6,456 nucleotides of DNA from an uncultured Sutterella sp. (GCA_900544255.1 UQUM01000070.1:1-6456), one strand, 5' to 3'. Numbered from the stretch's first letter, positions 1 to 6,182 are shown. Program-made: numbers and translations. Notes: generated by a model from the sequence alone, not told the origin.

Positions 1-121
1 GAATTCGGGCGCGTTGCACTTGGCGATGCTCTGCCGTGCGTGAATTGGCGATCTGAGTCAATGAGGTAACTTGTTCTAGGGTGAGAGTTAGAGGGGTAAC
101 GATGGGGCGGCCGCGAGGCAT
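1..121 (-). CDS. IS630-family transposase, N-terminal part (runs off left edge)
   Basis: Reading the minus strand from an ATG at 121-119 gives 40 codons with no stop before the window edge. The peptide begins MPRGRPIVTPLTLTLEQ and ends near HRQVQRARI. This is the usual opening of IS630-family (Tc1/mariner-like DDE) transposases: a basic RGRP start, a short helix of the 'LSxEExxxL' kind, then an 'RRARI' helix leading into a helix-turn-helix. The catalytic DDE domain would lie outside the window. A GGAG stands on the minus strand about nine bases before the ATG, and a TGGTATAAT extended -10 lies about 30 bases before it. The family call rests on my recognition of about 40 residues, so it is good but not certain. 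Whether the complete gene is intact cannot be seen. Confidence 0.72.
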   Translation of the reverse strand, partial: MPRGRPIVTPLTLTLEQVTSLTQIANSRTAEHRQVQRARI

Positions 122-199
122 GAGGAGGCTCCAGTAGATGGGGAGCTCCAATTATACCAGAACTAGCTATTTAATGGCTTTATTTACAGAACGTTATAC
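122..199 (-). mobile_element. Promoter-side end of the IS630-like element
   Basis: This AT-rich stretch separates the transposase start from the GC-rich GntR remnant and is taken as the terminal segment of the insertion sequence. The right boundary is placed at 199 because the next bases are TAG (200-202) and IS630-type elements duplicate a TA at the target, often within CTAG. The host reading frame also becomes coherent just to the right. A near-repeat occurs within the end: TTATAC plus a similar tail at 152-164 and at 194-206. The terminal inverted repeat cannot be confirmed because the other end of the element is outside the window, so the exact boundary may be off by several bases. Confidence 0.5.
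151..159 (-). promoter_or_regulatory. Extended -10 promoter for the IS transposase
   Basis: On the minus strand these bases read TGGTATAAT, a perfect -10 hexamer preceded by the TGn extension. No good -35 is seen 16-18 bases further upstream, which is acceptable for an extended -10 promoter. It points into the transposase, with a leader of roughly 25-30 bases. Confidence 0.5.
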
Positions 200-201
200 T
201 A

Positions 202-570
202 GATCTGCCCGTCGGCGTCAAGACGATTCATGCGGCGCGTACGCTCAATACGGCGCAGGGACTGGTGACGCATGACGAGCTGTGGGCCAATCCGGAAGTG
301 TTTGAAAAGTTAACGAAGGAGAATCTCGCCCGTCATGAGGAGAAGATGCTCTATGCTTTCTATCAGCGGGCCTGCGGCGTGACGATCACGAAGTGCGAGG
401 AGACGCTCAAGGCAAAGCTCATGCCGGAAGACCTCTGCAGGAAGTTCGGTTTGTCTGCGCCAACGCCCGTCATCGAAATTCGACGCACGGCGTTCACTTA
501 CGGCGACAAGCCTGTTGAGTATCATATCCAGCGGTGCCTGACCGACAGGTACCACTACCAGATCATATGA
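202..570 (+). pseudogene. GntR-family regulator remnant (UTRA ligand-binding domain), 5' end lost
   Basis: The frame is open from a stop at 172-174 through to the TGA at 568-570. Recognisable regulator sequence starts near 205 (LPVGVKTIHAARTLN). The C-terminal half matches the UTRA effector-binding domain of HutC-type GntR regulators: a helix ending LYAFYQRACGV, then TKCEETLKAKL, a run of the 'APTPVIEIRRTAFTYGDKPVEY' type, and a final RCLTDRYHYQI strand. The N-terminal winged-helix DNA-binding domain, which normally supplies about 70 residues plus a linker, is absent. Its place is taken by the IS630-like element end at about 199. A GTG at 265 could start a 101-residue peptide, but I see no ribosome-binding site that makes this convincing and it could not bind DNA. 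The simplest reading is a regulator gene destroyed by the insertion. It may once have controlled the neighbouring transporter genes, which is inference. Confidence 0.75.
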
Positions 571-593
571 TTATTCTGCAGCGTCAGACAAGA

Positions 594-631
594 AAGGCGG
601 CCGGCATTCGATAGGGAATGCCGGCCGCCTT
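594..631 (-). terminator. 16-bp perfect hairpin between convergent genes; porin terminator
   Basis: Bases 594-609 (AAGGCGGCCGGCATTC) and 616-631 are perfectly complementary around a 6-base loop. Read on the minus strand the stem is followed by TTTCTTGTCT, a modest U-rich tail, and it sits 25 bases after the porin stop. This fits an intrinsic terminator for the porin operon. On the plus strand no T tract follows, so it would act only weakly for the GntR remnant ending at 570. Confidence 0.75.
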
Positions 632-656
632 CGATTCCGGAGAGTGCGGATTCGGA

Positions 657-1760
657 TTAGAAGTACTTCGTCACGCCGCTGTAGGCATTGACGCTCTTGT
701 CGGTTTTGACGGCGCCCGCATCAAGACGGTCCCACTGGGAGTAGCCGCAGCCGACGTACATTTCGACTGTCTTGGACGGACGATAGAGGTACTTGGCGGC
801 GATGCCGGCGGAGGAGCCGTCGACGGAGCCGCCCGTGGCCTTCACATCGGTCTTGTAGTCGTGCCAGTAGGCCATCGTCTGAAGCGAGTCGTTGCCGAAC
901 CTGAATTCGGCGCCGGCATAAAGGCCGTATCCCTTGAGGCCGGTCATGGCGTTGGCGCCGGTGGTGGAGAAGCCGTCGAAGGCTTCGACGCCGTTGAAGT
1001 ACTGGGCCTGGGCGAAGAGGCGCAGGTCGTCAAAGCGGTAGCTGCCGCCGAGCGTGACGATGATCTTGTCGTCGTCGGGCGTGTTGGCATTGGCCTTGCC
1101 CCAGTCGGTCTGTTCATAGACGAGTGCGGTGTCAAGCGGGCCCGCCGTATAGTGCAGGCCGACGCCGTAGAAGCGGTTGGCGGAGGATTCGGATTCTTCG
1201 CCAAGCGAGGAGGCGCTGACGGAGTCCATTTTGAGCGAGTGCTGCAGGGTGGCCTGGAAGCCCGAGAACTTCGGAGAGCGGTACGTGATCGTGTTATCCA
1301 TGCGGGAGCTCTTGAGCGGGGAGAGTCCCGTTCCGTTCGTGCCGCCGCCGAAGGCGTCCATGCAGTTCTGCAGGTCGTACGGACCGGAGCCCGAGCCGAT
1401 GCCGGAAATGCGGCCCGCGGCGACTTCGCCGAAGGTCTTGCTGATGGCCTTCACGGAGGCGTTGCCTTCGAAAAGGCGATCGCCCTTGAGTTCGCCCGTG
1501 TCGGAGGCAAAGCGGTTTTCAAGGCGGAAGCCCACGGAAATGTCGTCGCTTATGGCTTCGAGGCCTTCGATGCCTACGCGGGTGGCGGTGCTCGTGCCGG
1601 ACTGCATGGCGAAGGAATCGTCCTTGGTCGAGTCGCCGAAGTAGTTCTGGTAGATGAGGCCCGTGTCGGCGCGGCCGTAGATCTTGACGTCGGCGGCGGA
1701 GGCGGAGCCCGCAAGGGCAAGCGCTGCAAGCGCAGCAGCGGTGAGGCGAGACGTATTCAT
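657..1760 (-). CDS. Outer-membrane general porin (Gram-negative porin, betaproteobacterial type)
   Basis: The 367-residue product is an outer-membrane beta-barrel porin that should let small hydrophilic, probably anionic, solutes diffuse into the periplasm. It begins with a clear signal peptide (MNTSRLTAAALAALALAGSA..., predicted cut after ASA at about residue 22). The mature sequence then opens ADVKIYGRADTGLIYQ, the classic first strand of the Porin_4/OmpC-like family. A GRISGIGSG segment lies in the likely constriction-loop region. Alternating amphipathic strands follow, and the chain ends in GVTKYF, with the terminal phenylalanine expected for BAM recognition. The ATG at 1760 was chosen over the longer frame to 1814 because it begins the signal peptide and has GGAG eight bases before it; the longer frame would overlap the end of dcuC. 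It lies 31 bases after dcuC with no terminator between, so the two are probably co-transcribed. The exact substrate is unknown. Confidence 0.93.
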   Translation of the reverse strand: MNTSRLTAAALAALALAGSASAADVKIYGRADTGLIYQNYFGDSTKDDSFAMQSGTSTATRVGIEGLEAISDDISVGFRLENRFASDTGELKGDRLFEGNASVKAISKTFGEVAAGRISGIGSGSGPYDLQNCMDAFGGGTNGTGLSPLKSSRMDNTITYRSPKFSGFQATLQHSLKMDSVSASSLGEESESSANRFYGVGLHYTAGPLDTALVYEQTDWGKANANTPDDDKIIVTLGGSYRFDDLRLFAQAQYFNGVEAFDGFSTTGANAMTGLKGYGLYAGAEFRFGNDSLQTMAYWHDYKTDVKATGGSVDGSSAGIAAKYLYRPSKTVEMYVGCGYSQWDRLDAGAVKTDKSVNAYSGVTKYF

Positions 1761-1791
1761 GATTTGATCTCCTGGATGAGGCTGGAAAGGT

Positions 1792-3063
1792 TCAGAGAAG
1801 GAAGTAGGCGGCAAGCACCATGACGAGCATGACGGGGGCGGTGCGCTTCACAATTTCAAGAGGTTCGACGCCTGCGATGCCGGCGACGAGAATCAGGCCG
1901 CCGCAGAGCGGAGAGCTCAGTCGGCCGAAGGAGCCGGCGATGACGGCAAGATAGCCGAGCGACGGGATCGTGAGGCCGAATTCGGAGGCGTGAGGCGTCA
2001 CGGCTTCATTGAAGGCGAAGGCTGCGGCGTCGCCGGAGCCCGTGAGAACGCCCATCAGATAGGGGCCGAAGGCGCCGCCGATGCGGGCCCATTCGTTGGC
2101 GGAGGTGAGCGCTTCGACGAGCAGGTCGATGACGCCCGCGGCCTTCAGGCCTGCGGCAAAGACGCCGGCGGCGATGATGATGCCGAGGATGTTGGCGTAG
2201 CCCTTGCCCATGCCGTCAAAGAACTTGCGGGTGACTTCGGCGGGATTGGAGTGGGTGACGGCGATCGCGTAGATCGTGCCGATGATCATGGCCGTCGCAA
2301 CGCTGATCTTCATGGTCGTGAAGAGTGAGATATAAAGCAGCAGGACGACCGGAACGAGCGGCGCAATGGCGTAGAAGAAGTTCGGATGTTCGGGCAGATT
2401 GTCGGCCTCTTCAGAGGAGGTGTCGTCCTGATTTTGAGTCTTGACGGGCTTCTTGTAGTCGCGGTAGGCGAGGCAGACGAGCGTGAGGCCGACGACGGTC
2501 GCAAGGCTGAAGCAGAGGAGCGGCAAGGAGAAGAGGCCGATCAGATCCATGATCTCCATCTCGGCAAGCTTGGCGATGAAGACGTTGTGCGCGACGCCTG
2601 GATTGAAGAGCGCAGGCGTGGTCGAGCAGACGATGGCCGCAGCCGCAACGGCGGGGTGAAAGCCCGCACGGATCAGAATCGGGATCATCGACGGACCGAC
2701 GGCGGCACAGAGGCCTGCGGTCGACGGAATAGCGACCGAGCAGAAGCCCGTGACGATCATGCAGGCGGGAAGAAGAAGGAAGCCGAGCTTGCGAAGCGGA
2801 CGCGTCAGAAGCGCGACGAGATGCACGTCGCACTTCGTCAGGGCCACCGCAGCGGCAAAGCCCATCGCGGAGCAGATGGCGATGATGAGCGAGCCCTTCG
2901 TCATGGAGGCGTCGAACTGCTGGAAGGCCACCATTGGCTTAAGAGAAAAGAGCGCCATGGCCAGGCCGGCAGTAATCAGCACGAGCCTGGTTTCGTAACG
3001 CTTGATGAGGGCGTAGATGGTCGCGATGACGACGACCAGGGCAAAAATCAGCGTGAGTGACAT
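1792..3063 (-). CDS. dcuC: DcuC-family anaerobic C4-dicarboxylate transporter
   Basis: This 423-residue integral inner-membrane protein belongs to the DcuC family (anaerobic C4-dicarboxylate carriers, such as succinate efflux or fumarate/succinate exchange). About ten or more hydrophobic segments are visible, split by a hydrophilic loop at about residues 201-228 (KTQNQDDTSSEEADNLPEH), as in family members. The C-terminal half carries the family's most recognisable stretch: GVFAAGLKAAGVIDL near residue 300, TGSGDAAAFAF near 343, then GRLSSPLCGGLILVAGIAGV and EPLEIVKRTAPV near the end. These match the equivalent TGSG...FYAF, GR-LSP and EVVKRT segments of E. coli DcuC. It is slightly shorter than the E. 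coli protein (about 460). The start ATG at 3063 has GGAG nine bases upstream. It is the first gene of the dcuC-porin operon and is divergent from the MFS gene. The precise substrate is inferred from the family. Confidence 0.9.
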   Translation of the reverse strand: MSLTLIFALVVVIATIYALIKRYETRLVLITAGLAMALFSLKPMVAFQQFDASMTKGSLIIAICSAMGFAAAVALTKCDVHLVALLTRPLRKLGFLLLPACMIVTGFCSVAIPSTAGLCAAVGPSMIPILIRAGFHPAVAAAAIVCSTTPALFNPGVAHNVFIAKLAEMEIMDLIGLFSLPLLCFSLATVVGLTLVCLAYRDYKKPVKTQNQDDTSSEEADNLPEHPNFFYAIAPLVPVVLLLYISLFTTMKISVATAMIIGTIYAIAVTHSNPAEVTRKFFDGMGKGYANILGIIIAAGVFAAGLKAAGVIDLLVEALTSANEWARIGGAFGPYLMGVLTGSGDAAAFAFNEAVTPHASEFGLTIPSLGYLAVIAGSFGRLSSPLCGGLILVAGIAGVEPLEIVKRTAPVMLVMVLAAYFLL

Positions 3064-3137
3064 TTAGAGAAACTCCGAGGGGGTGGAGAAAAAGGTATTC
3101 CTGTGTCGGAATGCAGAGAATTTTAATTTCTAAAACA

Positions 3138-3149
3138 ATTTAATTAAAT
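3138..3149. promoter_or_regulatory. 12-bp AT palindrome upstream of dcuC
   Basis: ATTTAATTAAAT is a perfect 12-base palindrome about 75 bases before the dcuC start, in the most AT-rich part of the intergenic region. It could be an operator or part of the promoter. No convincing -35/-10 pair for dcuC was found; a TAAAAT on the minus strand at 3125-3120 is the best -10 candidate. Such a low-complexity palindrome could also arise by chance. Confidence 0.25.
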
Positions 3150-3182
3150 GTGGTATTTTCGTTAGGATTGTTAATGTTCAAC

Positions 3183-3224
3183 GGATGTCGGATATCGGAC
3201 ATCCGACATCGGATATCGGATATG
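3183..3224. repeat. Six tandem heptamers (consensus GGATATC), hairpin-forming
   Basis: Six consecutive 7-base units are present: GGATGTC, GGATATC, GGACATC, CGACATC, GGATATC, GGATATG. Each differs from the consensus by no more than two bases. Because the core GATATC is self-complementary, the array also forms inverted repeats: GATGTCGGAT (3184-3193) pairs perfectly with 3201-3210 around a 7-base loop. It lies between the divergent dcuC and MFS genes, about 120 bases from the dcuC start and 100 bases from the first copy of the MFS start. It may be a binding array, a structure-forming spacer or a slippage-prone simple repeat. No function can be read from the sequence alone. Confidence 0.85.
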
Positions 3225-3283
3225 TAATTAATGATTTGAAAATAATGGAAAATCCTGTACGGCTTGTGAACCGATGCGAGATA

Positions 3284-3289
3284 TATAAT
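3284..3289 (+). promoter_or_regulatory. Putative -10 (TATAAT) for the MFS-amidohydrolase operon
   Basis: A perfect TATAAT lies 34 bases before the first (degenerate) copy of the MFS start codon. No good -35 is at the standard distance; TTGTGA at 3264-3269 is 14 bases away, which is short. The corresponding hexamer in the second copy is AATAAT (3423-3428), with no recognisable -35. The upstream copy is therefore the better candidate promoter, and transcription would pass through the pseudo-copy into the real gene. Confidence 0.4.
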
Positions 3290-3422
3290 GGGTTCAACCT
3301 TTTCAATTTGATTGTCTATTGAAATGGACGTTAATAATCCAGTTGACATTGAGTCAATTAAAAAAGAGACGGGTTACCTATCTTGCTTTTTTGCCTGATA
3401 AATTTCTTTACGGGCGCGCTCT
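3284..3422 (+). pseudogene. Degenerate tandem copy of the MFS gene's leader and first codons
   Basis: This 139-base block is about 90 percent identical to 3423-3560, the leader and first roughly 33 codons of the MFS gene. The match includes the -10-like hexamer, an inverted repeat, the ATG (3324-3326 versus 3463-3465) and the coding start. It encodes MDVNNPVDIESIKKE and is then out of frame. One extra A in the A-run near 3361 and two missing C near 3386 shift the frame, which closes at a TGA at 3396-3398 after 24 codons. The copy stops abruptly where the second one begins, within two bases. By my count about 14 substitutions separate the copies, 11 of them transitions, so the duplication is not recent. 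Alternatively it is the stub of a second paralogous transporter lost by deletion. Confidence 0.85.
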
Positions 3423-3560
3423 AATAATTGGTTTAACTTTTTCAATTTAATTGTCTATTGAAATGAACGCTAATAATCCAATCGACATTGAGTCAATTAA
3501 AAAGAGGCGGGTTGCCTATCTTGCCCTTTTTTGCCTGATAAATTTTTTTACGGGTGCGAT
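3423..3560 (+). repeat. Second copy of the 139-bp tandem repeat (leader and start of the MFS gene)
   Basis: This is the downstream partner of the block at 3284-3422. It contains the functional start of the MFS transporter and remains in frame. Homology ends at about 3560, close to where base composition switches from AT-rich to the GC-rich body of the gene. Confidence 0.85.
3440..3463 (+). promoter_or_regulatory. Inverted repeat TTTCAAT-N10-ATTGAAA overlapping the MFS start codon
   Basis: TTTCAAT (3440-3446) and ATTGAAA (3457-3463) are perfectly complementary and end on the A of the ATG. The same perfect pair exists in the duplicated copy (3301-3307 and 3318-3324), although bases around it have changed. 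It could be a protein-binding operator or an mRNA hairpin at the start codon. No Shine-Dalgarno sequence is seen before either the ATG at 3463 or the in-frame TTG at 3451. Confidence 0.4.
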
Positions 3561-4743
3561 TTATGTATGGAGCGTCTTTGCGGGGCCTCTGGCTGCTCGT
3601 ATTGCGGACGCGGCGGGCTGCGTGGTGAAGACTTCGGATCTCGCGCCGGTCTTCGGTCTTGCGACCGGCGTGACGCCCTTCGTGATGCTGGCGGGCGGCT
3701 TCATCAACGACCGATTCGGACCGAGGCTGACGATTGTCTTCGGCGGCCTTGCGATTGCGGCGGGATATGCGCTGACGACCCTGGCCGAGTCCGTGGAGAT
3801 GCTCTATGTGAGCTACGGCCTATGCGTCGGCGTCGGCACGGGGCTTGTCAACGGCTGCACGATCAATTCGTCCGTCAAGTGGTTCCCGGACCACCGCGGC
3901 TTTGCGGGCGGGCTGGTGACGGCGTGCCTGGGCATCGGCGCGGCCGTGCTGCCCTTTGTTGTTCGTGCTTTGATTGATGCGCTCGGCATTGCCGAGACGC
4001 TGCTGGCCGTGGGCGTCTTCTCGGGCGTGGTGATCGTGATTTCCGCCCTGCAGACGACGAAGTGTCCGGACAATCTGCATGCCGTTCTGGCACCGTCGAC
4101 GAGCCGCTCGGGCATGCGCTGCGCACCGAGCATGAACTGGTTCGAGATGGTGAGAACACCGCTCTTTTATCCTCTCTTTCTGCTCTTTACGTCGTCTGCG
4201 ATGATGGGACTCATGCTTCTTTCGAACATTTCGGCCATCGCCCAAGAGCAGGTGGGGGCGAGCGCGGCTTTGGCTGCTCTTAGCGTGTCGGTGATTTCGA
4301 TTGCCAATACGTCCGGGAGGTTCGTCTCGGGAATGCTTTCCGACAGGATCGGCCGCATCCAGACGCTGATTCTTGTGCTGATCGTTGCGCTTGCCGGCCT
4401 CATCATGCTGATGTCCGCCGGACGTGGCGATACGGGGCTGTTCTTTGTCGGGATCGTCGGTGTCGGCATCTGCTTCGGCGCCTTCATCGGCACGTATCCG
4501 AGCCTTGTGGTCGACGAATACGGTCCGAAGCACAACAGCGTGAATTTTTCCCTGATGATGCTCGGCTATTCGGTGGGCGGCCTCGCCGGACCTCTCGTAA
4601 TCCGCTGGGCCAATGCGGGCGGCGACTTCAGCCGCGCCTACATGGTCTGCATCGCGGCCGCCGCAGCCGGCATCGTCTGCGCCCTGGTTTCACTCTCATT
4701 GAAGCGTTGCGCCCTGCCTGCTGCAGACAAGGCCTCTGCTTGA
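3463..4743 (+). CDS. MFS transporter, OFA (oxalate/formate antiporter-like) family
   Basis: This is a 426-residue inner-membrane carrier of the major facilitator superfamily with about 12 hydrophobic segments. MFS motif A is visible in both halves: GGFINDRFGPR at about residues 78-88 between TM2 and TM3, and GMLSDRIGR at about 291-299 in the second half. The opening (YLALFCLINFFTGAIYVWSVFAGPL) and the SVKWFPDHRGFAGGLV stretch after TM4 are characteristic of the OFA branch, which moves oxalate, formate and other small carboxylates. The ATG at 3463 is preferred to an in-frame TTG at 3451, though neither has a clear ribosome-binding site. Its first 100 bases are AT-rich and duplicated upstream; the rest is GC-rich, suggesting a mosaic 5' end. 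It ends 18 bases before the AbgA-like gene, so the pair forms an operon, and it plausibly carries that enzyme's substrate or product. Actual specificity is unknown. Confidence 0.88.
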   Translation: MNANNPIDIESIKKRRVAYLALFCLINFFTGAIYVWSVFAGPLAARIADAAGCVVKTSDLAPVFGLATGVTPFVMLAGGFINDRFGPRLTIVFGGLAIAAGYALTTLAESVEMLYVSYGLCVGVGTGLVNGCTINSSVKWFPDHRGFAGGLVTACLGIGAAVLPFVVRALIDALGIAETLLAVGVFSGVVIVISALQTTKCPDNLHAVLAPSTSRSGMRCAPSMNWFEMVRTPLFYPLFLLFTSSAMMGLMLLSNISAIAQEQVGASAALAALSVSVISIANTSGRFVSGMLSDRIGRIQTLILVLIVALAGLIMLMSAGRGDTGLFFVGIVGVGICFGAFIGTYPSLVVDEYGPKHNSVNFSLMMLGYSVGGLAGPLVIRWANAGGDFSRAYMVCIAAAAAGIVCALVSLSLKRCALPAADKASA

Positions 4744-5751
4744 AAATTTTTGGAGAATGTCATGGAAGACAACACCAAGTATTACGAAGAAATGGTTCGC
4801 AACCGCCGCGAGTTGCACAAGCGTCCGGAGGAAGGCTGGACGGAGTTTGAGACGACATATTTCGTCGTCGAGTTTCTCAAGAAGCTGGGCCTCGACGTTT
4901 CGATCGGCAAGGCGAACATCAACGAGAAGGAAGTGCTCGGCCGCGATCCTCAGCTCGTGCGCGACGGCATGGCTCGCGCTCTGAAGCACGGCGTGCCTCA
5001 GGAATTCCTGGATGCGACCGAAGGCTACACGGGCGCCGTTGCCGTGCTCGATACGGGCAGGCCCGGTCCCACGACGGCGTTTCGCGCCGACATGGACTGC
5101 GTGCTTGTGCGCGAGACCGACGATCCCGAGCATCTTCCGAACAAGCTCGGCTTCGCGTCCGAGCGCCCGGGCGTCATGCACGCCTGCGGTCATGACGCCC
5201 ATACGGCTGTGGGCCTCGAGGTCGCCCGCTGGCTCGTGGATCACAAGGACGAGCTTTGCGGCAGATTCAAGCTCATTTATCAGCCGGCCGAAGAGGGCGT
5301 GCGCGGCGCCCGCGCCATGGTGGCCGCAGGGGTCGTCGACGATGTGAACTACTTCATCGGCGGTCATGTGGGCGGCGTGGCCAAGCTCGGCGAAATCGGC
5401 GTGATGGACGGCGGGTTCCTCGCCTCGACGAAGTTCGACATCGACATCGAGGGCCAGCCCGCGCATGCGGGCAACGCTCCGCAACTCGGCCACAACGCGC
5501 TGATGGCTGCCTGTGCGGCTTCGATGATGCTTCAGGGTATTCCTCGCAACGGCGACGGCGCGACCCGCGTCTCGGTCGGCACGATGCATGCCGGCGAAGG
5601 CCGCAACGTGATCCCGGCGCATGCCCGCCTCCAGATGGAGGTTCGAGGCGAGACCGAGGAGGTCAACGGCTACATGCGGGACTATGTGTACGACATCTTT
5701 GCGGGCGTCGACAAGGCCTATCGCGTCAAGTCGACGTTGACGAAGGCGGGC

Positions 5752-5754
5752 TAG
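5752..5754 (+). other. In-frame amber codon within the AbgA-like gene
   Basis: The codons before it read STLTKAG and those after read STTLLQSPALFDKVEDV in the same frame, with no insertion or deletion needed. A single substitution, for example GAG to TAG, would explain it. It could be a true nonsense mutation, a sequencing error, or much less likely a recoded codon. Confidence 0.9.
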
Positions 5755-6048
5755 TCCACGACTCTTCTTCAGAGCCCGGCTCTCTTTGACAAGGTTGAGG
5801 ACGTGATGAGGCACGTTCCGAACACGACGTTACTGCCGCGCATTCATGCGCCGTCAGGCTCCGAGGACTGCGCGCTCTTCATTCGCCGAGTTATTCAGCA
5901 CGGCGGCCAGGCGGCCTTCATCCTGTGGGGCTGCAACCATCACGGCCACCATCGTCAGAACTTCGACATTCAGGACGAGCGGAGCATGCCGATCGCCTTC
6001 AATGTTTACACGGGCTTCGCGGTCAAAATGAACGGCATTGCCGGCTGA
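5755..6048 (+). pseudogene. C-terminal segment of the AbgA-like amidohydrolase after the amber codon
   Basis: These 97 codons plus a TGA stop finish the M20 catalytic domain, including the APSGSED segment and the GHHRQNFD metal-ligand region. An ATG at 5806, with GAGG five bases before it, could restart translation and give an 80-residue peptide. Such a fragment lacks the other metal ligands and could work only by complementing the N-terminal piece. The conserved sequence and lack of further damage suggest that the interruption is recent or artefactual. Confidence 0.75.
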
Positions 6049-6106
6049 TCGATTTTCTCTCTCAAGATTGAGTTTTTCTTGTACCCTTAGTTAAGTTGTT
6101 TGACAA

Positions 6107-6135
6107 CGGGCGTCTTCGGGCGCCCGCTTTTTTTT
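6107..6135 (+). terminator. Intrinsic terminator of the MFS-amidohydrolase operon
   Basis: CGGGCG (6107-6112) pairs with CGCCCG (6121-6126) across an 8-base loop, followed by one C and a run of eight T. It stands 58 bases after the stop of the AbgA-like gene on the same strand and nothing else needs it, so it ends that operon. Confidence 0.88.
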
Positions 6136-6182
6136 CGAGCGGTGATATTCACGGGGTCTAGCGCCACGGAGGTTCGGCATCT

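Larger units (their letters stand above)
4762..6048 (+). pseudogene. abgA: AbgA-like M20 amidohydrolase interrupted by one in-frame TAG
   Basis: Read through the TAG at 5752-5754, the frame is continuous for 428 codons, close to E. coli AbgA (436). AbgA is a zinc amidohydrolase subunit that cleaves p-aminobenzoyl-glutamate. Recognisable landmarks are HKRPEEGWTEF near the start, DTGRPGPTTAFRADMD, HACGHDAH (Cys142 and His144 as metal ligands), QPAEEGVRGARAM (Glu177 and Glu178), GGHVGG (His202) and GQPAHAG at the lid domain. Past the stop come HAPSGSED and GHHRQNFDIQDE, which supplies the last metal-binding histidine at about 396. The ATG at 4762 is chosen over the TTG at 4750 because GGAG sits six bases before it. 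Termination at the TAG gives 330 residues lacking the end of the catalytic domain, which should be inactive. No AbgB-like partner is present, so it could equally be a stand-alone M20D hydrolase of N-acyl amino acids. It follows the MFS gene by 18 bases. Confidence 0.85.

Noticed and set aside
1..206. EcoRI, NotI, SacI and BglII-like sites suggesting vector or cloning junk
   Set aside because: The restriction-like words are scattered, do not form a known polylinker order, and lie in sequence that translates coherently as an IS630-type transposase start.
618..1823. Long plus-strand open frame (401 codons) opposite the porin
   Set aside because: It is antisense to a clear porin with signal peptide, ribosome-binding site and C-terminal phenylalanine. 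The translation is Gly/Ala/Val-rich without domain signs, as expected from high-GC codon bias.
3097..3112. ATTCC-N6-GGAAT inverted repeat before dcuC
   Set aside because: Five-base arms are too short to separate from chance, and no matching copy is seen elsewhere in the window.
3308..3324. FNR-type box in the MFS leader (TTGAT near 3308)
   Set aside because: The second half-site ATCAA is missing at the required spacing, and the TTGAT is lost in the second copy.
3140..3349. Minus-strand open frame of 69 codons in the intergenic region
   Set aside because: Its middle is simply the translation of the heptamer repeat and its start lies in the duplicated MFS leader. No family resemblance or ribosome-binding site was seen.
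5752..5754. Pyrrolysine-type or other programmed recoding of the TAG
   Set aside because: No recoding signal or tRNA/synthetase is in the window, and M20 hydrolases are not known for it. A point mutation or sequence error is simpler.
4696..5814. Long minus-strand open frame (372 codons) opposite the AbgA-like gene, also spanning the amber codon
   Set aside because: It is a shadow of the GC-biased coding strand. It has a His/Ala/Arg-rich composition and no recognisable motif, and it overlaps both the MFS and AbgA-like genes.
6060..6078. CTCAAGATTGAG followed by TTTTT as a terminator
   Set aside because: The stem is only 4 bp with a 4-base loop; the much stronger hairpin at 6107-6135 is the evident terminator.
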